Assembly (NCBI GenBank): GCA_902826775.1
Contig: CADEHE010000016.1
Span: 1-64,000, forward strand
Source: an uncultured Pseudomonadota bacterium
GTDB taxonomy: Bacteria > Pseudomonadota > Gammaproteobacteria > Burkholderiales > JALYOK01
Direction of reading: 5' to 3'
Length of the DNA stretch: 64,000 bases
In this document: in pieces, positions 16,222 through 24,169 of the stretch
Layout of the letters: each line of letters begins with the position of its first letter
Numbering within the stretch: the first letter of the stretch is position 1
The notes under the pieces: model-generated
Database searches by the model: none
Seen by the model: the letters and a program-made list of their open reading frames with translations, nothing else
What the model was told of the DNA's origin: nothing
Translations under genes and position numbers: made by a program

Positions 16222-16510
16222 CTCCGGGAGAGCCTGTGGATGGTGTCGTGCTATCAGGCGTGCGGGGTATCGTGCTATCAGGCGTGGGACTATCGTGCTA
16301 TCAGGCGTGCCGATCGGCCGCAAACCCGCGCCAGCTTTGGGTTTCCTCGCCCTCTAACTTCCCTAACTTAATTTCTCTAACTTGTTGTAGAGAAGCGCCG
16401 CTGCGGTGGACAACCGCCACGCGGCCACAAACGGCAGGCAATCCAAGCCGCCAGAAATCAGGTTTTGCAGGCGACTCGAAGCAAGGCTTTCCAGCTTGGA
16501 GGGCCGCGCC
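16222..16510. other. repA-parA intergenic region
   Basis: 289 bases without a gene. The first part holds three 17-base direct repeats. The following AT-richer stretch (16355-16395, with CTAACTTCCCTAACTTAATTTCTCTAACTT) contains three CTAACTT units spaced by 11-16 bases. This layout, repeats plus an AT-rich patch, is that of a replication origin or a partition site. Confidence 0.55.
16246..16309 (+). repeat. three 17-bp direct repeats (iteron-like)
   Basis: TCGTGCTATCAGGCGTG occurs exactly at 16246-16262, 16270-16286 and 16293-16309, with start-to-start spacing of 24 and 23 bases, about two helical turns. The position between an RPA-type initiator and parA fits iterons of an oriV or ParA/RHH centromere (parS) repeats. 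Confidence 0.85.
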
Positions 16511-17149
16511 ATGATCGTCGCTCTGCTGAACCAGAAAGGTGGTGTCGGCAAGACCACACTCGCCACGCACATCGCCGGCGAGCTGGCGATGCGCGGCCAG
16601 CACGTCGTGCTGCTGGACGCCGACCCGCAGGGTTCATCGCTGGATTGGACGCAGCGCAGAAGCCAGCAAGGCTTGCCACGGCTGTTCAGCGCCGTGGGCC
16701 TGGCACGCGAGACGCTGCATCAGGAGGCGCCAGAACTCGCAAGGCGGGCCGATCACGTCGTCATTGACGGCCCGCCGCGCATCGCCGCCTTGGCGCGCTC
16801 CGCGCTGCTGGCGGCCGAGCGCGTGCTGATCCCGGTGCAGCCCAGCCCTTACGACCTGTGGGCCAGCGCCGAGATGGTGGCGCTGATCCGCGAGGCGCAA
16901 GTCTTCCGACCTGCGCTGCGCGCGGCCTTTGTCATCAATCGGCGCGTCAGTACCACCGTGATCGGGCGCGAAGCGCGCCAGGCGCTGGCCGACCAGCCGC
17001 TCCCTGCGCTGCGCGCGGAAGTGCATCAGCGCATTGTGTTCGCCGACAGCGTGGCCGCTGGACGGCTTGCACGCGAGACGGCGCCGGACAGCGCCGCCGC
17101 GCGCGAAATTACCGCGCTGGTGGACGAACTGCTGCGGTGGCCGACATGA
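16511..17149 (+). CDS. parA: ParA family partition ATPase
   Basis: A 212-residue small type Ib ParA without an N-terminal DNA-binding domain. The deviant Walker A KGGVGKTT sits at residues 9-16, VVLLDADPQGSSLDW is the A'-type block and HVVIDGPPRI the Walker B region. It segregates DNA with a small centromere-binding partner. The next gene overlaps by ATGA and encodes such a ribbon-helix-helix-like protein. Confidence 0.92.
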   Translation: MIVALLNQKGGVGKTTLATHIAGELAMRGQHVVLLDADPQGSSLDWTQRRSQQGLPRLFSAVGLARETLHQEAPELARRADHVVIDGPPRIAALARSALLAAERVLIPVQPSPYDLWASAEMVALIREAQVFRPALRAAFVINRRVSTTVIGREARQALADQPLPALRAEVHQRIVFADSVAAGRLARETAPDSAAAREITALVDELLRWPT

Positions 17150-17430
17150 CCGCGAGGCCGCCACCGAACAGCAAGCGCACGGCAAAGCGCGTCGGCATCG
17201 GTGCGCGTCCGCCCGCGAATCCGCACGTCGAGGCGTGGATTCGCCAGGGCGACGCCGATGCGCTCAACAAGGGCGACCTCTACACCGCCCGCCTGACCCT
17301 CGACGTGACGCCCGCGCTACGCGCTCGCATCAAGATCGCCGCCTTCGGTCAAGGCGTGACGGTGGCCGATCTGCTGCGTGGCCTGTTGGAGCGCGAGTTT
17401 CCAGAGCAACGCAGGGAGAACACCCCATGA
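17146..17430 (+). CDS. ribbon-helix-helix-like partner of ParA
   Basis: A 94-residue protein with a basic, disordered N terminus (MTARPPPNSKRTAKRVGIG). The C-terminal half has the shape strand-helix-helix: TARLTLDVTP, ALRARIKIAAFGQGV and TVADLLRGLLEREFPE. This resembles the MetJ/Arc fold of ParG-type centromere-binding proteins. The start codon overlaps the parA stop (ATGA), as in parFG-type operons. The assignment as partition partner is by fold resemblance and position. Confidence 0.65.
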   Translation: MTARPPPNSKRTAKRVGIGARPPANPHVEAWIRQGDADALNKGDLYTARLTLDVTPALRARIKIAAFGQGVTVADLLRGLLEREFPEQRRENTP

Positions 17431-17960
17431 CTGCATCCGCTTCGCCTGCCGCTGGTGCGGCCACGGCTGCGCTCGCAGCACCTTCCGGCCAGCCTGCCAG
17501 CGTACCGCTGACGCGCGTGGCGCTGGCCTATATCGAACCGCGCTTCAAGCTCTACCTGCGCTTTGGCGAACCCGCGCGCACGCTCCAGCTCGACCGCTGG
17601 AGGCGCTGCGCGGTGTTCCTGCCGGGCGCCATGTTCTGCCGCATCCGCTGGCAGGCCAACGACTACGGCACGATCCGCTGGCAGCTCATCGTCATGCAGG
17701 CTTGCACGCCGCTCGATGCGGCGCAGCGCATCCCCGGCGTGCAGCCGGGCGCACGCCTGCTGCTGCACGCCGAGGGAGAGAACCAAGTCCGCGCTGTGCT
17801 GGATCGCATCGACGCCATCGAGGCGCTGGGCATCGCACCTGTCGGTGCCTCGCCCGCGTACTGGCGCACGCTCGCCAACCGGCTCGCTGCGCGCTTGCCG
17901 CTGCCCGAATATACCGCCGAGCGGCACGCCGCCTGGCTGACCGGGAGGGCGTTGCCATGA
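17427..17960 (+). CDS. DUF2840 domain-containing protein
   Basis: A 177-residue protein. After a low-complexity Ala-rich N terminus, DUF2840 begins around residue 27 (PLTRVALAYIEPRFKLYLRF) and continues with FLPGAMFCRIRWQANDYGTI and IPGVQPGARLLLHAEGENQV. DUF2840 genes accompany parA and traF in Tn4371-like ICEs and IncP-like plasmids; the function is unknown. It overlaps both neighbours by four bases. Confidence 0.85.
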   Translation: MTASASPAAGAATAALAAPSGQPASVPLTRVALAYIEPRFKLYLRFGEPARTLQLDRWRRCAVFLPGAMFCRIRWQANDYGTIRWQLIVMQACTPLDAAQRIPGVQPGARLLLHAEGENQVRAVLDRIDAIEALGIAPVGASPAYWRTLANRLAARLPLPEYTAERHAAWLTGRALP

Positions 17961-18556
17961 CGCTTCCATCCGCCGCTGCCGGTGCAACCGGCATTCCGCC
18001 GCATCCTCGCTCGCGCCTGCGCGCTCGCCTCGTGCTGGCGGGCCTGTCCGTCTGCGGCCTCGCTGCGCTCGCTTGGACGTTCCTCGTGCAGCCGCTGCCG
18101 CGCTTGATCTACAACCCATCCGACAGCGTGGCGGTTGGTTGGTATCGCGTCGATCCACTGGGCAACGGTACCGACTCGCTGCCACGTCCTTTGTCTGTGG
18201 ACAGCATCGTCCTGACCGCGCTGCCGCCAGATGCCGCCGCGCTGGCTGCGCAGCGCGGCTACCTGCCGGCGCGTGTGCCGCTGCTCAAGCGCGTGGGCGC
18301 CGTCGCGCCGCAGGAGGTGTGCATCACTGGCCGCGTCGTCCGCATCGACGGCGTGCCTTCGGCCGCCGTGTTGCCGGCTGACCGCTGGGGCCGCCCGCTG
18401 CCATCCTGGCAGCAATGCCGTCACCTCGAACCCGGCGAACTGTTCCTGCTCAGTGCGACCAACCCGGCATCGTTCGACAGCAGGTATTTCGGGCCGGTCA
18501 GCGCATCCGCCGTGATCGGCGTCGCGCATCCGGTCTGGCTGGAGTCCCGTCCATGA
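17957..18556 (+). CDS. traF: TraF, S26-family conjugation peptidase
   Basis: A 199-residue protein with one N-terminal membrane segment (about 24-47, ARLVLAGLSVCGLAALAWTF). A signal-peptidase-like domain follows. The catalytic Ser lies in the box IYNPSDSVAVGWYRV and the Lys in PLLKRVGAV. TraF-type peptidases process the TrbC prepilin by cyclisation in RP4-like systems, and trbC is present at 35780. Overlaps with DUF2840 and the following frame are both ATGA. Confidence 0.88.
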   Translation: MTLPSAAAGATGIPPHPRSRLRARLVLAGLSVCGLAALAWTFLVQPLPRLIYNPSDSVAVGWYRVDPLGNGTDSLPRPLSVDSIVLTALPPDAAALAAQRGYLPARVPLLKRVGAVAPQEVCITGRVVRIDGVPSAAVLPADRWGRPLPSWQQCRHLEPGELFLLSATNPASFDSRYFGPVSASAVIGVAHPVWLESRP

Positions 18557-19008
18557 TGGCCGCCGACTTGCTGCACGTTGCCGTGCATCTTGTCGTGCCA
18601 TCGGGCGTGTCGTTCTGTTGGTCGTCGCCGCGTCGTCGCGCGTGCAGTGCGGGTGCATTCGCACCGCACTTCGCGCTGCCTCGGGCACAGCCATCCCATG
18701 TGCAGGCGTCTTGCCTCGAACGCGCCCGGCCTGCGGCCGTGTCCGCGTTCGCCGGCGGGCTGGCTGCTCGCAGCACAGCGCCGCCGGGCCGCCGCTGCCC
18801 GGAGCGTCAGCGAGGGGCAAAGGCGGAAGGCAAGACAAAAGGACGCGGCACCGGGCCGCGTCGAAAGCCTGTCTGCACATGGGGGTGGCGCGGCACGCAG
18901 CGGCTTCGCCGCCGTGCCGCGTGGGGCGCGAAGCCCGCGCCAATCCAGGCATGTCCGCGTGCTTCGCACGACCGGACACGCTGGCGCTTGCAGGGAGCAC
19001 AGCCATGA
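18553..19008 (+). CDS. doubtful open frame between traF and the relaxase gene
   Basis: The frame opens with an ATG overlapping the traF stop and ends with a TGA overlapping the relaxase start, four bases each, as for the real genes around it. The 151-residue product is rich in Ala, Arg, Pro and Cys with no recognisable domain, and its composition looks like a GC-shadow frame. It may be a leader that couples translation. Alternatively the 450 bases may be non-coding and hold the transfer origin, which is commonly close to the relaxase gene. Confidence 0.3.
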   Translation: MMAADLLHVAVHLVVPSGVSFCWSSPRRRACSAGAFAPHFALPRAQPSHVQASCLERARPAAVSAFAGGLAARSTAPPGRRCPERQRGAKAEGKTKGRGTGPRRKPVCTWGWRGTQRLRRRAAWGAKPAPIQACPRASHDRTRWRLQGAQP

Positions 19009-20987
19009 CCGACCGCCGCGATGACGATTTCCGCATCCGCCCCAGCGCCCCGAAGAACCGGGGCCAGGGCTTCATCTCCAAGGTGCTCAAGCAGGCGGGC
19101 AAGGCCAGCAGCGGCAAGTCCTCGGTGCGCCGTCCCGCAGCCAGCGGCAGCGGCGCACGCGCTGGCCAGCGCCCCGGCTCGCGCCTGGGACGCGGCCACA
19201 CGGCGGCGCGCTTCGCGGGCGCGAAGCTGACGCCCATGTCGCGGCGCGTGACCATCAAGACGCTGCTGGTCAACCAGCGCCAGGCCAGCCCGCAGTCGCT
19301 CGCCAAGCACCTGCGCTACATCGAGCGCGATGGCGTGGGCCGCGATGGCGAGCCGGGCCAAGCCTACGGGACGCAGACCGACGAAGCCGACCTCGATGCG
19401 TTCAAGGAACGCTGCGCCGACGATCGGCACCATTTTCGCTTCATCCTCTCGCCCGAGGATGGCGAGGAGCTGGAAGACCTGCGCACCTACACCCGGCACC
19501 TGATGGGCCGCATGGAGGCCGACCTGGGCACGCGCCTGGATTGGGTGGCGGTGGATCACTGGAACACCGATAACCCGCACACTCACCTGATCGTGCGCGG
19601 GCGTGACGACACCGGCAAAGACCTCATCATCGCCGGCGACTACATCGCGCACGGCTTTCGCCATCGCGCCGCCGAGCTGGCGACCGAATGGCTGGGGCCG
19701 CGCACCGAGTTGGAGATACAGCAGACCTTGCAGCGCGAGGTAGAGCAAGAGCGGTGGACGAGCTTGGATCGCACCCTGCAACGCGAGGCCGGCGAGGACG
19801 GCCGAGTGCAGATCGAACGCTTCAACGAACCGAAGCTGCAACGCCAACGCCTGCTATTGGTCGGCCGACTGCAACGCTTGCAGCGCATGGGCCTGGCCGA
19901 CGAAATGCAGCCCGGAACCTGGGCCATTCATACAGATGCAGAGAAGACCTTGCGCGCCCTGGGCGAGCGCGGCGACATCATCCGCACGATGCAGCGGGCC
20001 ATGCGCGGCGAGCTGCGCGAGCTGGCGGTGTTCGAGCCGAGCGACGATGGCCGTACCGTCATCGGCCGCGTGGCCGCGAAGGGGCTGGCCGACGAGCTGC
20101 GTGATCGGGGCTATCTGGTCATCGACGGGGTGGACGGCAAGGCCCACTACGTCGCGCTCAACGTCCGCGACGAGCTGGCGAACTACCAGACCGGCGCCGT
20201 GGTGGAGGTGAAGGGATCGGCCGACGTGCGCGCGGCCGACCGCAACATCGCTGCGCTGGCGAGCGATGGCCTGTACCGCACCGATCACCACCTCGCCATC
20301 GCGCAAGGTCAGGCCGTTCCCGGCCGAGATCCGCAGGAAGTCGTCGCGGCCCACGTCCGCCGGCTCGAAGCCCTGCGTCGGGCCGGCATCGTGGAGCGCG
20401 TGGCTGAGGGGCTATGGAAAGTGCCGGACAACCTGGCCGAGCGCGGTCGCCTGTACGACGCACAGCGCCTCGGCGGCGTGGCTGTGGAGCTGAAATCGCA
20501 CCTGCCCATCGAGCGGCAGGCCCGCGTGATCGGCGCGACCTGGCTGGATCAGCAGTTGATCGGCGGCGGCAAGGGCCTGGGCGAGCTGGGCTTCGGCGGC
20601 GAAGCCCGACAGGCGCTGCAACAGCGCGCCGACTTCCTCGCCGAACAGGGATTGGCCGAGAAGCGCGGCCCGCGCGTGATCCTGGCGCGCAATCTGCTGG
20701 CGACTCTGCGCAATCGGGAACTGGCCCAGGCCGCAAAGGACATTGCCACGGAAACCGGGTTGGAGCATCGCCCCGTAGGCGACGGGCAGCGCGTGGCCGG
20801 CATCTACCGGCGCAACGTCATGCTCGCCAGCGGGCGCTACGCGATGCTCGATGACGGCAAGGGGTTCAGCCTGGTGCCGTGGAAGCCAGTGATCGAGCAA
20901 CGGCTGGGGCAGCAGATTGCAGCGACTGTGCGCGGCGGCAGTGTTTCATGGGAGATCGGGCGACAACGAGGGCAATCCTTGAGCTGA
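19005..20987 (+). CDS. relaxase/mobilisation nuclease, DUF3363 family
   Basis: A 660-residue conjugative relaxase. The basic N terminus (about 1-80) precedes the nuclease domain. That domain has LAKHLRYIERDGVG, FRFILSPEDGEEL and the metal-binding histidine motif WNTDNPHTHLIVRG near residues 187-200. The DUF3363 region occupies the C-terminal two thirds, including VVEVKGSADVRAADRNIAAL. The enzyme nicks the transfer origin, stays bound to the 5' end and leads the strand through TraG and the Trb channel. It ends the parA-traF operon. Confidence 0.93.
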   Translation: MTDRRDDDFRIRPSAPKNRGQGFISKVLKQAGKASSGKSSVRRPAASGSGARAGQRPGSRLGRGHTAARFAGAKLTPMSRRVTIKTLLVNQRQASPQSLAKHLRYIERDGVGRDGEPGQAYGTQTDEADLDAFKERCADDRHHFRFILSPEDGEELEDLRTYTRHLMGRMEADLGTRLDWVAVDHWNTDNPHTHLIVRGRDDTGKDLIIAGDYIAHGFRHRAAELATEWLGPRTELEIQQTLQREVEQERWTSLDRTLQREAGEDGRVQIERFNEPKLQRQRLLLVGRLQRLQRMGLADEMQPGTWAIHTDAEKTLRALGERGDIIRTMQRAMRGELRELAVFEPSDDGRTVIGRVAAKGLADELRDRGYLVIDGVDGKAHYVALNVRDELANYQTGAVVEVKGSADVRAADRNIAALASDGLYRTDHHLAIAQGQAVPGRDPQEVVAAHVRRLEALRRAGIVERVAEGLWKVPDNLAERGRLYDAQRLGGVAVELKSHLPIERQARVIGATWLDQQLIGGGKGLGELGFGGEARQALQQRADFLAEQGLAEKRGPRVILARNLLATLRNRELAQAAKDIATETGLEHRPVGDGQRVAGIYRRNVMLASGRYAMLDDGKGFSLVPWKPVIEQRLGQQIAATVRGGSVSWEIGRQRGQSLS

Positions 20988-21029
20988 CAGTCGCATCCCT
21001 GCGGTAGACGAAGCACGCGCCGCCCACAC

Positions 21030-21734
21030 TCACGTCTCGCTAGCCCTGCGTCGCTTCGAGGGTGATTTGCGCCCCTTCGGCGTACTCTCAGCATATTCCC
21101 GGCCAATCGCCTCCAGCCCTGCAAGAGCGAACTTGTGCAGGTGTGACGTCAGTTCTTGCCTTGGCATCCGTAGCACCTGCTGCGGGGGGCCTGGTAGTCC
21201 GCCGTTGCCTGCGACCAGCAGCATCAAGCAGGGAGCCGCAATGCTGATCATGCAGCGAAGCAATGCTGGGTCGCTTTCAGGAATGCCAGTGACCTCGCCG
21301 ATGACGCGCCTGATGAAGGTGAACTTCGGTTCCAGATCCTCTTGGTATAGAACCTGAAGATTCGACGACGGCGCTAGCAACTCGCGTGCAAAGAGCCGTG
21401 CGTGCCAGCCGTCGTTTCCTATCGTGGCTTCGGTCAGTCTGTCGATGCACCATTTCAGCTTCTCACGCGCGGGCAGCGCGCCTTCGACGACTTGTTGCAG
21501 ATCGTCGAAGCTGATGATCCGCCGGTGACCTTCGACAAGAACGGCCTGATAGAGGCCGCGGCGACTGCCAAAGTGATAGTTGATCGAAGCGAGGTCCACG
21601 CCGGCTTTCGCAGCGATGGCTTTGCTGGTGGTTTCAGCGTACCCGGTGGCCGCGAACAACGATCCTGCGGCTTCCATGATGCGGGTACGGGTCAGCTCGC
21701 CATCGGTACGGGGGCTGCGGCGCGGTTTGGTCAT
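21030..21734 (-). CDS. TetR/AcrR regulator, CecR-like
   Basis: A 234-residue protein. The N-terminal TetR HTH is clear: RTRIMEAAGSLFAATGYAET, TSKAIAAKAGVDLASINYHF, GSRRGLYQAVL. The C-terminal part (FARELLAPSSNLQVLYQEDL, EPKFTFIRRVIGEVTG) resembles the CecR/DUF1956 ligand domain. CecR regulates the ybhGFSR exporter in Escherichia coli, and the same exporter set lies next to it here. An IS481-family insertion lies two bases before its ATG, so its native promoter and ribosome site are displaced by about 1 kb. The transposase stop TAG is two bases upstream of this start, suggesting coupled translation. Confidence 0.85.
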   Translation of the reverse strand: MTKPRRSPRTDGELTRTRIMEAAGSLFAATGYAETTSKAIAAKAGVDLASINYHFGSRRGLYQAVLVEGHRRIISFDDLQQVVEGALPAREKLKWCIDRLTEATIGNDGWHARLFARELLAPSSNLQVLYQEDLEPKFTFIRRVIGEVTGIPESDPALLRCMISIAAPCLMLLVAGNGGLPGPPQQVLRMPRQELTSHLHKFALAGLEAIGREYAESTPKGRKSPSKRRRASET

Positions 21735-21735
21735 A

Positions 21736-21741
21736 GCTAGT
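21736..21741. repeat. target-site duplication, tetR side
   Basis: GCTAGT, matching 22765-22770, fits the NCTAGN target preference known for IS481. Confidence 0.85.
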
Positions 21742-22681
21742 TGTGTAAACCCAACACGTTGTTCAGTGGAATTCGGGAAATAGGTGGTTTGTAGCCGAGG
21801 CTGGCATGGCGCCGGTGCCAGTTGTAGTGATGCAGCCACGGCCCGAGCGCATGGGCGCGCTGTTCGGAGCTGTCATAGGCGCGTGCGTAGGCCCACTCGC
21901 GCAGACTGGTCTGCACCAGGCGCTCGGCTTTGCCGTTGGTGCGCGGCGTGTAGGGCCGGGTGCGCAGGTGGTGCATACCGAGCCGGCGCACGAGACGGCG
22001 GAAGCTGCGTGATCTGTAACAGGCGCCGTTGTCGGTCAGCACGCGCTCGAAGCGCACGCCCAGCCCACGGTAGTAACGCACGGCCAGCAACAGGGCCCGG
22101 CCGGCACTGCGGGCGCGCTCATCCGGCTCGATGGAGGCAAAGGCCACGCGCGAGTGGTCGTCGATGGCCAGATGGACATACTCCCAACCGCCGCCACGAG
22201 AGTTGATCTGACGATTGCCGGTAACGCGATGGCCGGGCTGGCGGAAGCGCCCCAGTTTCTTGATATCCAAATGCAGCAACTGGCCGGGCCGGGCGTATTC
22301 GTAGCGGTTGGTCGGCGGTGCGGGCTCCAACTCGGCCAGCCGGTGCAAACCAGCGCGCCGCAGCAGGCGGGCAATCGTGCTCGGCGCCACCGGCAACTGT
22401 TCGGCGATCTGGCGATAGGTCTGGCGCGCACGTCGCTGTTCAAACACCCGATCCACTACCGCCTGCGGTGTTGCATGCGGACAGTGATGAGGACGGGAGG
22501 AGCGATCGAGCAGGCCATCCGGCCCTTCCTGGCTGAAACGCTTGAGCCATTTGTAGGCGGTGCGCACGCTGACGCCGGCGGCATGGGCCGCCTCTTCGGC
22601 GCGTAGGCCTTGAACAAGGATGCGGTCCACAAGCAGGGCTCGACCGCGAGGGCTCAAACGGGCATGTTTATGCAGGTTCAT
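21737..22681 (-). CDS. IS481-family transposase
   Basis: A 314-residue transposase. The HTH part reads RAEEAAHAAGVSVRTAYKWL, followed by a winged region. The DDE core shows LLHLDIKKLGRF (Asp), VLTDNGACYRS (Asp) and NGKAERLVQTSLREW (Glu). The frame reads through the terminal repeat of the IS, and the stop codon TAG is supplied by the CTAG of the target duplication. All motifs are intact, so the element may be active. It faces the tetR gene. Confidence 0.92.
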   Translation of the reverse strand: MNLHKHARLSPRGRALLVDRILVQGLRAEEAAHAAGVSVRTAYKWLKRFSQEGPDGLLDRSSRPHHCPHATPQAVVDRVFEQRRARQTYRQIAEQLPVAPSTIARLLRRAGLHRLAELEPAPPTNRYEYARPGQLLHLDIKKLGRFRQPGHRVTGNRQINSRGGGWEYVHLAIDDHSRVAFASIEPDERARSAGRALLLAVRYYRGLGVRFERVLTDNGACYRSRSFRRLVRRLGMHHLRTRPYTPRTNGKAERLVQTSLREWAYARAYDSSEQRAHALGPWLHHYNWHRRHASLGYKPPISRIPLNNVLGLHN

Positions 22682-22764
22682 CCGGGGCTCCTGGGGGCTG
22701 GTTTGGCTTGGTAACCACCATCTTCCAGAGATGCCCCGGATGAACAACCTACTGGGAGATCACA
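21742..22764 (-). mobile_element. IS481-family insertion sequence, complete
   Basis: 1023 bp, with related ends: TGTGTAAACCCAACACGTTG at 21742 and, on the opposite strand, TGTGATCTCCCAGTAGGTTG at 22764. They share TGTG, CCCA and GTTGTTCA. It is flanked by a 6-base duplication GCTAGT. Removing the element and one repeat rejoins tetR with the intergenic region in front of the divergent lpxR-like gene. Confidence 0.9.
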
Positions 22765-22770
22765 GCTAGT
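22765..22770. repeat. target-site duplication, distal side
   Basis: GCTAGT, the second copy of the IS481 target duplication at 21736-21741. Confidence 0.85.
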
Positions 22771-22813
22771 TCTGTGATCGGGGTGGGCGGGCTGATTGTG
22801 CTTGAACTGAACT

Positions 22814-22842
22814 TTAAATTCAATTTAACTTTAGTGTATGCT
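22814..22842 (+). promoter_or_regulatory. promoter and operator of the lipid A deacylase-like gene
   Basis: A perfect 7-1-7 palindrome TTAAATT-C-AATTTAA (22814-22828) is followed by a -10-like TATGCT (22837-22842). The same combination occurs before the exporter operon at 24101-24130. The CecR-like TetR protein is the obvious candidate ligand. Confidence 0.7.
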
Positions 22843-22904
22843 CGCGCTCATACCAAGCGGGCGCAGGCCAGCGCGCCCTTACACGCCCCCTTTCGAGAGA
22901 CACC

Positions 22905-24059
22905 ATGTTTACGAAACGGCTGGTTCCACCCGACGGCAGCGCCATTGCCGACTTGGCCTTGGGTCGCCCTGGCGCTCCGGCGCGTGCTGGCCGTCGGCAC
23001 CTCGCCTCACGCATGGCCGCTGTCGCCGCGTTGCTCGGATTGCTGTGCGTAGTGCCCAGTAGGGTGGCACAGGCGCAGTCGTGCCCTGACGGGAAGACAC
23101 CTCTGTTGTCGTCCGGGACGATCAACCTGCGCATTGACAACGATCTGTTCGGAAGGCTGGGCCAGGATCAAGGCTACTCGAACGGCTTTTTGGTCAGTTG
23201 GGTATCGCCCAACCTGGTCGATTACTCCCATGATCCGTGTCTGCCATTCCTCGCCCGCCGGCTGAACCAACGCTTGGCCTGGCTACAGCCGGACGGGTTC
23301 GACGAGCAGAACATGACGATCGGGATCGGGCAGATGATGTATACCCCGACCGACAAGGTGCCTTCTCACCTCATCGAGGATGATCGTCCATTCGCCGGCG
23401 CGTTGATGCTGAGTTTTGGCTACAACGCCCGTCGCGGCGATTCTCTGCGTACTTCGCAAATCCGCGTTGGCGTCGTCGGGCCTGCTTCGCGGGCCGAGCA
23501 GGTGCAGAACTGGTGGCATGGTGTCATCGGCGTGGATCGCTTCAACGGCTGGGATCACCAGTTGCGTGATGAGCCAGTCGTGCAGTTGATCCATGAGCGC
23601 CGCAAGCGCGTAGCGCGGCACGTAGGCACAAGTGGCTGGGGTTGGGACTACACGCGCCACTGGGGCATGAGCCTGGGAAATTTTGCGACCTATGCCAATG
23701 CCGGCGGCGAGTTGCGCTTCGGCCTGCGCCTCCCGGATGATTTCGGCACCGCGCCGCTGCGGCCGGCTGGCGAGAACACCGCGCCGGTGAAGGTGGCCGC
23801 CGGCCAACCCTGGAACTGGCACTTGTTCGTGGCCGCAGACGCCCGCTGGGTACTGCACGACATCACACTCGACGGCAACACCTTCAAGTCCAGCCACAGC
23901 GTCGATAAGCGCCCGTTCGTGGCCGACCTCGGCTATGGCGCTGCGATCTACCGCGGCCACTGGCGATTCGCATTCGCGCGCTACTTCCGCACGCGCGAAT
24001 TCCACGGCCAGAAGGAAACCCCGGTCTACGGCACGTTGACCATCGGCAGGCGATTCTGA
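22905..24059 (+). CDS. lipid A deacylase LpxR-family outer-membrane protein
   Basis: A 384-residue DUF2219 protein. It has an extended N terminus with a hydrophobic stretch at about 37-56 and a signal cleavage site near AQAQS. The mature protein begins with the typical barrel strand INLRIDNDLFGRLGQDQGYS; NGFLVSWVSP, IGIGQMMYTP, DDRPFAGALMLSFGYN and GWGWDYTRHWGMSLGNFATY follow. LpxR removes the 3'-acyloxyacyl group of lipid A in the outer membrane in a calcium-dependent way. The segments IDNDLFG and DDRPFAG fit the region of known active-site residues. Sharing an operator with the exporter suggests a common envelope-stress programme. Confidence 0.82.
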   Translation: MFTKRLVPPDGSAIADLALGRPGAPARAGRRHLASRMAAVAALLGLLCVVPSRVAQAQSCPDGKTPLLSSGTINLRIDNDLFGRLGQDQGYSNGFLVSWVSPNLVDYSHDPCLPFLARRLNQRLAWLQPDGFDEQNMTIGIGQMMYTPTDKVPSHLIEDDRPFAGALMLSFGYNARRGDSLRTSQIRVGVVGPASRAEQVQNWWHGVIGVDRFNGWDHQLRDEPVVQLIHERRKRVARHVGTSGWGWDYTRHWGMSLGNFATYANAGGELRFGLRLPDDFGTAPLRPAGENTAPVKVAAGQPWNWHLFVAADARWVLHDITLDGNTFKSSHSVDKRPFVADLGYGAAIYRGHWRFAFARYFRTREFHGQKETPVYGTLTIGRRF

Positions 24060-24100
24060 CCACGGATGGCGGGCGCCTGCGGATGTGCTTGCGCCTAAAC

Positions 24101-24130
24101 ATTAAATTGCATTTAATCTTAGAGTATGCT
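24101..24130 (+). promoter_or_regulatory. promoter and operator of the exporter operon
   Basis: Palindrome ATTAAAT-TGC-ATTTAAT (24101-24117) followed by CTTAGAG and a -10-like TATGCT (24125-24130). Sequence and spacing mirror 22814-22842. It is probably bound by the CecR-like regulator. Confidence 0.7.
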
Positions 24131-24169
24131 CACAGCCCGAGTTGCCACTAAGCCCACGGAACACCGTCC

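Noticed and set aside
16246..16309. CRISPR array
   Set aside because: Only three units with 6-7 base gaps; too short for spacers and no cas genes.
24101..24117. Could the AT palindromes be Fur or metal-regulator boxes?
   Set aside because: They do not fit the 19-bp Fur pattern, and a TetR regulator of the matching exporter is adjacent.
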